A DNA stretch of 64,000 nt from Heterobilharzia americana. Lineage: Eukaryota; Platyhelminthes; Trematoda; Strigeidida; Schistosomatidae. Below are positions 13,070 through 26,872 of this stretch, piece after piece. Position 1 is the first letter of the stretch, and each line of letters begins with the position of its first letter. The notes beneath the pieces were generated by a model. That model was given only the letters and a program-made list of their open reading frames with translations, made no database searches and was not told the origin of the DNA. The DNA lies in contig OX104131.1 in assembly GCA_944470555.2 (NCBI GenBank), positions 13,446,515-13,510,514 of the forward strand, written 5' to 3'. A program made the translations under genes and the position numbers.

Positions 13070-13250
13070 TGGTGGCTGTCACTTTCTAGTTGCCTGATGG
13101 ATAACGCTTTGTAATCTGAAGTGTTGCGTACTGATTTCCAGTCTGAGTGAGAACATCACTCACTGGGGTGGAGGCACATTCAGCTGACGAGTGCGAAGCA
13201 AGATGAAATTCGCGTTGTGGATTACACTGCTAGTCATCAGGTGGATTGCA
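13070..13250 (+). mobile_element. Sm-alpha-like SINE with degenerate hammerhead (copy A)
   Basis: The head ('ttgcctgatggataacgc', about 13090) matches the heads of the copies at 17.18 kb and 48.9 kb and resembles a pol III box A. The 3' part carries CTGACGAG (13183-13190) and GAAAT (13205-13209), the two core strands of a hammerhead, followed by a 'ggattacactgctag' block typical of the family. The stem II sequence is scrambled and the cleavage triplet reads GTT, so activity is unlikely. Confidence 0.65.
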
Positions 13251-16200
13251 ACACAATTGGTAGTCAAGCGGTGTCTGGGCCTCTTCAGTCAAATGCATCT
13301 CCAAACAGAAGTGCAGCAATTCGATCCATTTTGGCAACAGAGATTACAAAAAATAAACAACCATGAGAAATGGAGTAGGTGCTTGACCCCTGATGATCAA
13401 GAACTATGTAATCTCCATGACTATTTCAAGACAGTGTAAAACGTTGACACTTCAATGTTCATATACGAGGAGGTGTGAACACATTCTGTGAAACACAGTG
13501 CATGTCTGCTCAAATCTACTGAATTTGTTGCTCAACAGTAAATTAGGAGATGCATGTTGAACACCTCATCTCGAAAACTTATGAAAGGTGAGGGTGATAA
13601 CAACGATTATTTGTTAATTTGTCGGAAAGTTTCACTTTCTAGATTGTAACAGCATATCGTTGAGGACGAAATCTCCTAATGAGTGTAAACGTCTATTACA
13701 GGTGACTATTTGTTTGCATTGCAGATTAGTGTTTGGTATTCGATATGAAGGTGGGAACTCTTGAGAATTATTAACAAATATTTTGATATCCATTTCAAAT
13801 TGGATCAAACGTTTATGAATGCCAGGCAGCAATAAACGTTGTACACATACAAGTTTAGAATTGAGTGAACCAAATGAATCCATCTTCAAGTATATGCACA
13901 GTAGGCTTTGGTGCTATTCACCAAAACATTCGTATTTCCATCACTCCACTTCTGACCATTTCACTTTATGAAGTAAGACACCTACATGATGATCTCTGTG
14001 TAAGCAGTTCTCAAGTCTTTTCATGTCTTTTCATGTCATGTCAAAATGTCCTTACTAACTAAGAATGAAGGAGACTAAACTTTCAGCAAACTAGTTACTG
14101 TCTTCTGATCTGGAGTTCAATTGTCCTCGTTGATCTTCGACCTATATTGGAATTACCAAATTACCGCCTAACTCAACATGTAGCATGAAAGCATCTAACG
14201 GGTATTTTTTTCACCTCATGTCACATCCATATGCAATAAAGGAAGCTCCAACTGGACCTTCAGCAAATTATGTTACAACCCATCTTTCATCTTTCACACT
14301 GAGAGGAAATATTTTGCCATGAAACTGCTGACTTCATGAATGACGCCAGTGAAGAAATTCGGATAATTTCGTGACATTGTTTTCTGATGATCTGGACACT
14401 GACGTATATTTTCAATGGATATTTCTGATATTGCTTCAAAACCGATCATGTCGGAATTCCCATATAATTTATTTACGCATAACTTTATTTGAAAGCAATC
14501 CAGATACTTGAGTGATAGATACTGTTGGATAACAATCAACTACATGTAAGTGTCTCTTCGGCTCAGAGAATATAACCGTTTAAGAAGTGTTTCCTTATGT
14601 GAATACTCTGGTTGATTCGAAAAATGGTGTTCCATCTCTCATTTGAATCTTGAGTATTGGAGATTCAACTGAGAAATCCTGCAGATGAAATATGACTTCT
14701 ACTTGCTGCCCTCAACAAATCTTGATTACTTGGTTACGATTAAAACAGATGAAACACAAACTTCAGTCAAGAAGGCATCAACAGGTGTTTAAATATCGTT
14801 ATATTCAAATTTCCCACTTGTTCTTTAATTGAAAATGAAAATCAGAAAGACTTTTTGACTCACTTCCGTTGCTGACGTTTTTTATTCTATTGAAAATAGT
14901 TCGAAGGGTTTTCGTAATACTATGGCGAGAGTCTCTTTGTATATGAATTTTGTAACCACTATTCTGTTAGATAATGTTTTGAGTTTTCATTCAAAATCTG
15001 GTAATGATTGGACCAGGCAATAAGTGTTAAGACAAAACTGTTATAGCTATGATGTTTGCTTTCATATTCTAAGTGGATGAATATGTCGATGAATAGTGAT
15101 CTTCAGTCTTACAGTTTTTTGAAGAAGAATAAAATGTGTAGATTGTCTTACACTGGATGAAATCATTCTGTTAATACATGAGTAAAAGCAACAACTCGTG
15201 ATTTGATAGCTAGCTATCTGATATGATAGGCAACTAACTGGTTGTACGTTAAAATACTTATTTCTATCCACTGATGGCAAAGTATTCAAGTATGTGGTTT
15301 CTGGAGTACATATATGTTATTTCAGTTAACTCACTCATTTGATGAGGTATCTGAGAATTGGAAAGAACACTTCATCAAGTTTAATAAAGAGACCATTATT
15401 TGTTACTTTTATCTACTTTTGTAATGCCCCTAGTGTTAATACTCCCACCAATTCACAGGTCACCATTTAACAATTGGTACATTCCAAGACGACCTAAAGT
15501 AATCCAATTGAAAACTGTCATACGAGTGAGGATGAGATATTTGACCATGCTGGAAGTAGATGTGTGAAATGGAGAACTGCGTCTACCTAAGATATCACAA
15601 ATTCGGTGAGTGGAGTATAGCTTGTTAGAAGTCGATAAACAGGGAGTTGACGTAACTCATGGCTCAAATTCTGCATATCACAGACTGTGCAAAGTAATAC
15701 ACAGAAGTCAATATGTGTTAACTTTCACTGATTATAAGGCTAGTGTATTGTTTATTGTGATATTTCATTATTCAGAATCGCTCTAGTCGATGACCCATGA
15801 AACTATGTTTTAGCCGACTGAGGATTACAGTTTACGATGTGACTACGGCCCAAGTATTGAGATTCGTCCAGCAAAATGCTGAATAATGAGTTTTCTCTGA
15901 TGTTCATAATTCAGTATTTCTGCGCATTCACTAATTTATCCTTCTACCGAATTTATCGAGCACAGATTTCTAAGTGATAACTTATTTTCATTAAACATAG
16001 ATAACAGGAAATCTTCAGTTTGTCAGTTTGACCATATTAAGCCGATAAATTATTTGTGATCAGGTGCCTATAATGTGTGTGTCTATTCCTACCCTTAAAA
16101 AGGACTCGTTTACGTCTCACAAATAAGTTACAATACTTGTGAAAACAGTGACAGTTGCTGAGACGTAACGAAATCATTTCCAAATTCAACGTGAATAACC

Positions 16201-17169
16201 ACTTCGTAGTTGTCAGTTCAACTCACAATCTGATAACTTTGTTCTTCCAGAATTGACTTAGCTTCTCTGCAGTTACTCATGGATAGTGTGAATGTATTTT
16301 ACACTGCTTGTCAGTACAAAATGATTTTTCTCTCAACTTCCTCTTCAATGAGTCACTGTGAAGTAGAAGTGAACGAATGAACTTCATGTGATCCTTCCAA
16401 GTAATCCCTAAGTAGAAATCTGGCACCTATCCTAGTACCCTTGGCTGAAGCGAGCACCGTTATCATTAGGAGACCTAAAACCACCAAATTTTAACACAGA
16501 GAATGTAGACGTATTCCATGAAGCCACATATATTTTACCGAAAAACGCTTCAACCATTTCAAAGTGTTTAGAAATGCTCAGGATGCATTTAGTCTGAGTA
16601 ATTTACAAACGTTGAATGCGAACCTTGTAGATGTGTGTTTGTAGTGTATATTTATGTTGTAACTATAGTGACTGCTAACATTTGACCATGCATTCACCAA
16701 ACCGTTATTTATATCAGGAGAGAAAAGATATGACAACTGGTGTTTCATATGCATGAACAGCTTCCGTATAGGCTTTCTAGTCAACATATAACCAGTTATT
16801 CATTAGTTGGGAAAGATTTGAAAACTGCGACGACACGAATTCGGGATGCACCGAATTTAATTTGGATGCACCACCTCATTATGAACTTAAATTCCTAGTT
16901 GGCTGTATTTGACAACATACAGAACTAAACCAATTTATGAAACGTTTCCAGACAGTCTCTGTGCTTTTGAGACATCAAATGAATTTCAAGTAGAAGTGAA
17001 GGTTTGAGCAACACATTTTTGCAGGAGGTTGGCAGCCAAGATTCTGACGGACAGAATGATAAAAGGATCATGCAGTGGTTACGTTTTGATGGCACTGCAA
17101 CAAATGGAATAAGTATTGTATCATCAAATGAAATATCATTTCAAACCATGCTGTAACATTTGTATAAGA
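13251..17169. other. Unassigned stretch
   Basis: No supported gene or RNA. A 10-base direct duplication ('cttttcatgt' twice) lies near 14017-14037. The short open frames present are not convincing. Confidence 0.4.
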
Positions 17170-17360
17170 AGTGGGTGTCGTAACTCAGTGGCCTAGTGGA
17201 TAACGATCTGCGGTTTGCATCGATTTTTTCTGTGTTTAGGTCTAAGGAAGTACAACATCATTAGTGAGGGTTCTGGCACATTCAGCTGATGAGTCCTGAA
17301 CATGATGGAACACGCACTGTTGATCCCATTGTTAGCCACTGTCCACCACTAATATCCAAC
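17170..17360 (+). mobile_element. Sm-alpha-like SINE with degenerate hammerhead (copy B)
   Basis: Box A-like 'tggcctagtggataacg' (about 17189-17205) fits the eukaryotic TGGCNNAGTGG consensus. After about 90 bases comes CTGATGAG (17286-17293), a hammerhead core strand. The partner GAAA strand is damaged ('ggaacacgc' near 17308) and stem II no longer closes. The 'ttgttagccactgtcc' tail matches the family. The long open frame that starts inside it (17289-17699) is a chance frame. Confidence 0.7.
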
Positions 17361-20300
17361 ACAGCTGAAATTCGGATAGCTCTCATTCATATTTACATCC
17401 ATCGAGATAAGCCGTGGTCTGGTAAACCAGCTGGAATACAAATAACAACAACAATCAACACCCGACACCTGACAGAAATGAAAGTGATGAAACTGAAGCT
17501 ATACCACATAACAAATTATTGCGTGATCTCAGTATTGGTTTCGAAGATAAGTGCAGAAAGATGTGCATACACTGATTGGATTCTCGAAGAATCCTCATTG
17601 ATCGGACTGGCTGATATTGAGAATTTCACTGAAGTAGAATCAATCAGTGTACATCATTTATTCAGGAGTGGCCTAGAAACGTTACCGACACTGGTTTAGT
17701 TTATCCGACCAATATGCAAGTTGTTATTCATGTGTATTGGTATTTGTCATACTGACGCAATAAGTGTAGCATGACCAGTCTTTCAATGATTGTATGTAGT
17801 TGTGAAGAAAACGAATTTCTCTGAAGTGTCTCACCTGATTCACTCACTGGATTTCAACATTCAAAGACTAGGTGAAATTCTCATGACAATAGGTTGTGGT
17901 TGATTGAATATCGTAACGAATTGGAGATAATATTTCGAAATGAGTCAACACTATTTATGTCAAGCATGACAGCATGGGGTCTGTCAAGCATGTTTATAAG
18001 TAAAATTTAAAACCCGAAACACTATATACTCACCTGTAGTCATCGTCATCGGTTCCTCTGCTATTCTGAAGTGGAATCAAAATGTTTAACAATCATTAAT
18101 TACTGCTACGAGGAAAGTTAGCAGGAGAAGGAGGAACACAAAGTACCGCAAATAATGTCAGCACTAGAAAGTTGGCTAGTTCAGCCGTCGGATTACGTGG
18201 ACTAACTTCAGCGAGGCAAAATCTTTCGTTGAAGTGCATGGAGATGATCAAAACCACAGTGCTGACCTTATAGAGGTGAGAGCCAAATTCTGTAATTAAA
18301 TTATAATCTGTTATTTTTGTGATTAGCGACAGTCATTGAGTCCAGAAGAGAATTGATCCACTTAATCAGGAACGTAAAATTGTACAATGGAAGGGGAAAC
18401 TCGTCTCAGAATGTCTGTGCTATTCAGTTTAGCCAAACAAAATTTGTATACCAATAGGGCCGTGTGTGTCAAATCCCTTCCTGAAGTGACAAATAGTAAA
18501 ATCTCACTAATGATGCCATCTCGGAACACGTCATAATTAATGATGAGTGATATATCTCTTCTGATATGCCCAGTAATAATATTGAAAACTTCATGAACAG
18601 ACGTGAGGGCGGGTAATGAATCAAGCAGATCGACGGAAAATTCAACAGGCTTCTCACTTCATGTGCTATTGAAAGGCTTACAACAAGGTTGCACTCAGAC
18701 AGCTTCGTCTTCATGCGTCCATAAAACGGAACAGTCTAGGTTCATAAACAGGTAATTTTTTGGACAAACAGCACAATTTTTCTTACTTGATATGTCACAA
18801 GCGTTGTATAAGACTGATTTGACGGTCTCGTTTGCCAATCCAGTACTATGTAATGTGTCAAAAGGCAAACATTCAAGAGTCCGATGCACAGAATAAGAAA
18901 TGGAAAATGCATTACAGTGCTAATTCTACATTTGGCCAGATTGGCCAGATTGCTATGAACTGACAGTTGGAAGGTAATTTAACCATATTCCTCATTCCCA
19001 GCTGCCAATCAGATCCTGCTCTCCCTTCAGACACCATGGATTTTGCCTGACTACCATGTGAATACGTGATGTACAACTACCCGATCATCGTATTCATGCA
19101 GACTGTCCAGTCAAGTCTTCACCTGTCAATGAAAATCGAGCTGAATTAGAAAGGAGGAGCATCATATTGAGTGTTTGTGTGGCTGTGTGACAGAGCTGTC
19201 AAGGTTGTATAACATATACTTCATTTGAAACACACTAGCATTCAACTTCATACATTCATTAATCGAACGGTCTCAGCTGTTTCTATCCATTCTCCCTACA
19301 GAGTGACTGTTTCATCATCCTGTTCATTAACAATCTCTAATATACGTTGAAAATGATGTGATACACTTCACAGAAAACTGTAAGGAATTTTAATATGAAT
19401 TCCTTGAAAATAATATCCTGAATTTTTCCAAAACATAACTCACTTCAGTGTAACGTTATCTGGAAATAAAGGGAAGAACAATATTGTCTTAAATTGGGCA
19501 TACAAATGCCAAATTGACTGAAGCATGAACTAAAGTATGACCACCAATATCAAGTCACATACAGATTGGTGACTATGAAGTAAACTCTAAAATATCGAAA
19601 AATAGCCGAATCATCCATTTTCCAATAGTGATAATTCCCATGAAGAGATATTCCCGTATATCCAGAGCAGAAGTGCAAACCGGTAAATATCAGCCAACTA
19701 GTCTCTTCGCGTTCCTGATAAGTCATATCATTTTCGCACACAATGTCAAAATGTAGACTGCTGTCAAATTTCTATTCTCGTAGTTTTCTCTCTTTCAGTT
19801 CTGCATAACAGCCCACATAAGGGAAGCACATTTTTACATCTTTACAGGTTAGATCACTCCAAGTCTATGGAGATGAACGTGGTAGTGAAGAATTCTGTGG
19901 CAATAGACTTTGAATTGTTTACCTCTGAAATACAACTCGTACACCAAACTGATCAGTCTTCTTGTGAAAAGTTTATCTGACTGTCATCTGAATGACTATC
20001 TCATAACTGTCAGTTTGTCACCCTTCTTCTAAGGCAGCTATATGTTTTAGACATAAACTGATTTCTTAGTGAGCATTTTATTGATTGAAGGTAAGAGAGC
20101 GAACTTTCTTCAGTAAACATATATATCGATAACCAACACTCAGAGTTGTCTTTATTCAACTGAAAACAGGAAGACACGTCAATCGGGTGAATATTTTGGT
20201 ACAAGAGTTCACTAATTATTGCTTATTACATGGCTCATATCTGATCAGTACCTAAACGCTGTTCCCATGAGTGTTTCCGAGTCTCCTGACTGATTTACAC

Positions 20301-23300
20301 CACGTATCTTGACAGACACAACATCTTTCACCGATATACTGAATATCCCATACATTATAAAATATCTTTCCCGTATTTTTATGGAATGATGAATCTGATG
20401 CTTTGATGTCGGCGAACTGTTTTCAGAACTCCTGGAAAAGATACCATTCTCACACTTTATGATAGAAAAATTTCATTCAGTCAGTCACCTTCAGTTGGTG
20501 ATGAAAAGAAAGAATGGATAAAGTTGTCATGTTACCATATAACTTGTCATATGGAGCATAATATAAACATGCACAAGATAAAAAGCGTTGAAGCATTCCT
20601 CTCTTTATACCATGTGTGATAACAGGCCTTACAGAGTTCATTTTGTGCAGACTTCGAGTTTTATTACCCTCATGGTTTTAGAAGCTACTTTGTACTAAGA
20701 TTGTATTGCGCTAAGCTAATATTAGTTATTGCAATGTTCATCGTGCTCTTTGTGCAAAAGCCAGCTGCAGAATTATCTTACGACTTCCTCATTGCATATT
20801 TACCATGTAAAATTAGGTCCGCTTAACAATATCTGTAAACAGTTCTGTTGGTAAACAGATGAAGAGTTCCAATCACTTTGTTTTCAGATGATGAGGGCGA
20901 GGCAAGAGAGATGCCTTGAATTACATTTGTGGTACATGTAAGAACAAACATCCTGTACATTGTGCACATCATTCTTCATCCTAGTTTCTTAGATCGAATA
21001 GGAACTGGTACAGTGATGAGTTAGGGAGACCTTAAATATTTGTAGTGATGATTTAGAATGTCAACTTCCAATCAGGTTCCAAAGCGTCAGAATATTATAT
21101 TTGTGACCAAATCGCAATCGTCTTCGAGTTTGGTGGAGAGAAGTAGGATGATTGCTGAGTGGGATTATATACCTTGACAGGTTTCGAGATTGACGAGACT
21201 TATGGATTTCACAAAACAACCTGAAATCTGTAAACATATCCGAATGTTTCATAAATTCTTCAGAATGCTCCAGATATCGTAAGGCAAGTGAATTCAGGAA
21301 TTTGCTAGGGTGTTGAAAATGATTCCATTAGCTGATCGAGGCATTATTCACCACTCTCTATGATTTTGATCACTGGACATTAGCAGAGAATACTCTCTCT
21401 TGCCATATGCCATACAGACATAGTCAACTTCCTGATACACACCATCTTACTGACGTTCAATTATCTATTCAATACTTCACCATACGATCTAGCAAGTCAA
21501 CACAAATAGCTTTCCAGATTTTAGTTTATACTTCACAAACAAATCTGCAAGCCGTTTCATTTTCCACTTTTGCTGGCAGTGAAATGATTGACAAAATGTA
21601 GCTTAACAGTCTTCGTATCCTACAAATATCCATGTATTAGATAAGTGTATTATGCGAATAAAAACATATCATACACCTACATGTTGGGCCAGGATCTGAA
21701 TGATCCAAGTTTCTAGAAGAAAAGAAGGATATCTTCCATTACAACCTACTTAATTTGTCAACGAATATTTGAAGATTATTACCTATCAGAGTTTCCAGAT
21801 TGGCATTGACAGTATTAATAATACACAGAGTATCTTTCGTCCATCATTATTACAAATACATTTTGATGAATGAGAAGTTGGCATAGTGTTCGAAGTGATC
21901 AGCACCAGGACTTGAAATACACTACTGGATTTCAACAGGTTATAATTTAATCGTCGAATATGTTGATGTTACAGAACGTGTTACCTGAGATTGTGTTCAA
22001 CTATATTCGTACTCGAAATTCACTTAATGCTTTACATTTGTGAAAATTGCTTAAATGCCAATGTTTATGTTTTATATGATACAATGTGACATACTAAGCT
22101 GATCTCAGCTTCCAATCCTGCCTAGGGACATTGATTATTGGTTGTTCTTGATTTCGAAATTTACATGAATGTAGAGATGTTCAAGTTGTGTTGTCATGAG
22201 TTGAAATGTGCTGCTCAATGTCAGGTTGATATTGACATTCAAGTGAGCACCATCAATTTGAAACAAAAAGTATTTCAAAGGGATAAAGTCTCTAATGATC
22301 AGGCATTCATAATATTTATGTGAATTCAGATTGATGATAGAAAAAGGAATTGTGTAGCGAACAATAAAAACCACTGTCTCAAGTGTTGTCAAAATAGTGC
22401 GCAAATTCCTGGCTGTCAGGAGTCTGACATTAGCCAAATAGTTACTTACTCTTCTACTTTTCCCCCTGAAAAACAAAACAATTTTCCTCTAAAATTCAAC
22501 TGAATTCCAAATGAACACTCTTCAAAATGAATCATTTCAAAACAACCCAACCATCTATGTCAACACTGTAACAAAGTGATGAGAAGATTCGTGACTGTCA
22601 AGTCGTGTTGTTAGTTTCAAGAATTTCAGTCACTTCAGTATTTGTTTTCTAATTAGTTAAATGGGGTCTTCTAAGTTAAGTTATGCAAGATGAATTTCTA
22701 TGAATGCCATATCTCAGTGGATTTAGTACCGCCCCCCCCCTCTTGCATGGGAATCAATAATCATACTGGTCGATCAACTTTGGTTGACAACTGTTGTATT
22801 GGATCGGTAATACAACTTCATAATGACCTCAAGGCATAGAAAACAAACATGTCCTCACTGAATTGAACACACTGACATATTGATCAAAGCTTGAGTTCCA
22901 TACAAAAAACTTTGTTCATGCATCAGATATGGTGAATCCTGTGTCTAGTCAGGTGTTTGTGTTTCAAATATCTTAATATGAGTAGTGATTCAGTTATCCA
23001 TTACATATTTATGGAGTTATCTATTATAAAATGCCATTTTACTAAGATTCTTTTCAACATTTCACTACACCAGAGGATGGAAAAAATTCTTCCTTAGGGG
23101 AGGATGCGTTTACCACCATCATGAATGTTGTATACTTTGTGGACTTTGGTATCTCAAGACAGGTGATTGTAATAACGCTCATTTGATTACTGTCCTTCTT
23201 GATGAGATCAGTTTTGTTCCTCTGAAGAGAATAACAGACATTTCATGTAAATATCTACAATATTATTGCGTGTTCCAGTCATAAGCTTCACATTTTGAAG

Positions 23301-23949
23301 CAGAATTTATTCCTAGAGAAATGTAGGTCTATCAAATAAAATTCATTTCATTTTTCTGACAGTTGAAGTGTTTACATCCCTTCATAGACTTCCATAGTGG
23401 AGTGGTGTGTACAGTAGCCACTGTTAAAGTATTCTGACAGCGTTGTCGATAGAGTAACCTTTGAGAATATGGGTTTACATTTCTGAAGTTTCATCACTCT
23501 TTTCCTACTCATTATCATTCGTGACAGAGAAATCTGGTTTGGATTAACTAATAATAGTAAAACTGGATTTCAGAGTACCTGACAGTTGTAGCCAACTGCA
23601 AAACAACAAAGTCTATGATGATGAGAAAATATTGCAGCTCAGCACAAAGAGAATGATGGTTTGGATTCTTGTGACCCTTGATATTTTGCCAGTGAAGTTT
23701 CATCTTCAGGCTTACTGACATCCTCAACTCTAACATAAAACAGTGTACATTATTTTCGAAGCAACCCAGTGAGTGGTGGGGTGGAGAGAATGTTTGCTGA
23801 CAAAACTGCATCACTTTTGGTGTACTTATTCATCAGTAGATACTTTCACACCAAAACAGTCTAACATCCTCCCCACACATGATGATAATTAGGAATTTGA
23901 ATTCAGAATTCGGAAGTGGATTGGTGATGTGAGTTGCTGCTTAATTCCA
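17361..23949. other. Long unassigned AT-rich stretch
   Basis: No recognisable gene, RNA gene or element. Minor structure: a 9-10 base tandem duplication at 18932-18949 and a C9 run at 22732-22740. The longest frame (22476-22135, minus) resembles no family and overlaps a plus-strand frame. Confidence 0.4.
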
Positions 23950-25230
23950 CTTGTGTATATGAGGCAAGCGAGGAGCAACTAAACAGTTATACAGTAGTGG
24001 AAACTTACATAGAAGTCTGTATAGGAATCCGGCATCCGATGTTGGTAAATGCGCACCACCTGTATAACCACAAAAATGCAGAAAACACAAATTTACCAAG
24101 ACCGAAACATTTCCAGACTTCGACATTACTCCTCATACTCATTACTCCTTATACCAAATAACTGAATCAAAATGTTGAGGTAATAGATGAATGTCTGTTG
24201 AGCACTTTCGACTCCTCTATTCCTATTGTAGTTTGCGTGAATTTTCAACATTATCCACCCTACAATTAACCACAACCAATTCCTATTTCAAACCTCACGC
24301 TTTCATCCAAATTCACTATGATTTCAATTGGTTAGGTTTTGGAATTTCGCACTGAAATATAAACATGAATATTGGTGTAAGAGTCGGTGTCCCCAAAAAG
24401 AGTGACTGATTTCACTTTTCACTACTTTCAATGTTTATGTTCCCACATGGATTTCAACATTGTGTCTGGGATTAGGGTTTCAAAGCAATAATGTTTGGCA
24501 ATAATGTATGCAGACAAGAAGCAAGTGACACATGTAACAAATGAATGCATCAACTTCCATATAAATAATACGAGGCTTGCAAGTAACAGAGACCTCATCA
24601 GGTATACAGAAATGTGAAGGCAACTTAGAATAAGCTATTATTCAACCTGTGTATATTTATACATGTTTGGTACAAAGTTGTTCAAACAACAACGCCTCCT
24701 CACTGGTTGTGTTGTGGAAGTGAATGTGTGCATGTTCGGAACGTGTTGATTAATACTGCAGAATTCATTCTAGTGACACATTTTATCTCATCACACACTA
24801 ACCACAACATGTTGTTTTCATTAACCAGCTTGTATATTTGTCACACGATAGTTGGTGTGAAACAAATTTCACCCATTACTTTATTTATCAAACTATTAAA
24901 ATATGTTTATGAAAGACAAATGGACAGTGCTTAACAAAACATGAACACTATGGCAGTAGCAACATGATATTCCACAGATGTGTGATTTCATACAATACAT
25001 GGAATTCATTCTTGCATTGACTTCTGTGTCGATGGTGTCGATGAGAAACATCTTTGTGAGGCTTGAGACTATGACCAAATATGTAGTCATATGATCAAGA
25101 GATGTGTTGAACTGGATTTCATGAGCGACTGACTACTTTGTGCTGTAGACCACACTTCATCTATAATTCATCCCGTTGATTTACTACTGGGGTTAATTTT
25201 AAAACCACTTTCTTAAGTATCTCAATTCTA
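23950..25230. repeat. Unknown interspersed repeat R1, copy B
   Basis: Same orientation and order of blocks as 245-1480. The best block is 24400-24720. The two copies differ by many substitutions and small indels, so this is an old dispersed family and not a recent duplication. No coding capacity is shared between copies beyond a few codons. Confidence 0.7.
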
Positions 25231-25619
25231 ATCATACAGTCAGTTTTAACATTATCCCATATCTCAACCTCTGGTTGTGCTCGATACCAACTGCTTATCT
25301 GTTTATATCCGAACTCTCATGACAGAATATTCATTTAAATTTGTTCGCTAGTGGAAACAATCTTGGCTGAGTCTGTTGTCAGCATTTGTTGACTATGTTT
25401 ATTCTCTGAACAGGAAATTTACATTCCGTTTCTAGCCATAAGAGTAACAATGATCAGCATTATAACCTGCACTGCTTCCATCATTCACAAGAAATTGCAC
25501 TCAAAACCACTTTTAAACCTTACAATGTTGCTGTTGTTGTTTCATTACCAGTAACACTTTAAAGATTAAAGGGGTAAATAAATTGATGAAAATGCAATGA
25601 AATAGGAGATAAAGTGGAA
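25231..25619. other. Unassigned stretch
   Basis: Nothing recognised between repeat R1 and the next SINE. Confidence 0.4.
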
Positions 25620-25765
25620 GGGGTGGATCACTGGATTCCGACTCAGTGGTTCCATGGTCACGTCTTGGCCGTGGAATTGGTAGGCCATCATTTATTTCAT
25701 AGTGGAGTACGCACTACTACTACTACTACTAGAACGAAATAGATGTCCAGTACTCAGAGAAATAT
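25620..25765 (+). mobile_element. Hammerhead SINE, second subfamily, with microsatellite in the ribozyme
   Basis: The head 'ggattccgactcagtggtt' and the 'ggccgtggaattggtagg' block match the copy at 37.93 kb. At the hammerhead position the second strand (GAAAT, 25736-25740) and the cleavage block 'gatgtccagt' (25743-25752) remain. The stem-loop II sequence, 'cccatacta' in related copies, has been replaced by a CTA/TAC trinucleotide run. The ribozyme is therefore broken. Confidence 0.65.
25711..25731. repeat. (CTA)n trinucleotide microsatellite
   Basis: About six CTA units. It occupies the stem-loop II position of a hammerhead and probably grew from the 'tacta' in that loop. Confidence 0.75.
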
Positions 25766-26786
25766 GCATTGGTTCCATAAATGGCGTTATTCCGTGATGA
25801 ACAGACTTGTAATCGTTAAAATCCCCTCACATCCTACACTTACTTATACAGGCATCTTGATGCAAAATTACACAACATGGAAGTATAACTGTAAGATCTG
25901 GAGAAAACGTCATCGAAAGAAATATCCTTTGTTCATATAAATATCTTTTGAATCATAATAGGAGATTTTATGGAGCTGAGTTACATAATACTTCAAGATG
26001 AGTGAAGATCTCATTGCGGTCATCAGAGAAGAAGGGATTGACCATAACTGAAAAGAGAATCCACAGAAGTGATACTTGGACTAGACAGTACCTTTACTAC
26101 AACACAGTCTAGTCGAAACATATAACAGCTGAGCTGGAAGTTTATGTCCTGTGAACAAGTTTCTGGAAGAACTAAAAATTATTGAAAAGTGTCTTAAAAG
26201 AGAATGTATATTCATAGAGATTAGCTATAGAGTCTACGAAATAATATGTTGGAAAAAATCAACACCCAACTGATTAAGTTAAGGTTTCATTCACCAAATG
26301 AGATGTAATATCCGAGAGGATGGACACGAGAATGAGAATAGTTCTCACAAGAAATGTTCTAGCAGCCAAATTGCATCAGTAAACAAGACTGGGTTAGTTC
26401 AAATAGGACATATGCAATAACTTTGTCACTTCCACCTGCATTTATGCATTTGCATGTAATTGCAGGAGTAAGTGGACTGGAAAGACTAAGAGTCATTCTT
26501 TGAATGTACTGAAAGACAAAGACCCTCTACTAAATGCGGAAAAATCATAGAACTAGTTCCAAGTTGTTTTGATTAAATCTTGCTTCTTAAAGTTTTGTAA
26601 AAAAACTACATTGGTAATCATTTGGCTGTTATCCATTCTCAACTAGTGCCATTAATGCAACGATATGGTTCGTTAAACGAAAGCTGTGAAATTCAGATAA
26701 ATAAATAAGTGTTAGTTTCACACGACGGTTACTTATTTCACCACCGTACGACATGAGCGGACTATATTTCGCCTTGTATAGTCAGT

Positions 26787-26872
26787 GCTGATCACATCTT
26801 ACTATTTCAACTCCTATACAATGTATTGCATGGCCAGTAAACACCAGTGTAACTCAAGAAGTGCCTTACCGA
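26787..26872. repeat. Short interspersed repeat R3, copy A
   Basis: Matches 31603-31690 in the same orientation, best over 'aacaccagtgtaact' and 'caatgtatt'. Similarity is moderate over about 85 bases. It may be a fragment of a larger element that I cannot name. Confidence 0.5.

Noticed and set aside
17289..17699. A 136-codon plus-strand open frame
   Set aside because: It starts inside the hammerhead part of a SINE and continues into unrelated sequence, and no domain is visible.
22135..22476. A 113-codon minus-strand open frame
   Set aside because: No family resemblance, an overlapping frame on the other strand, and no splice or promoter context.
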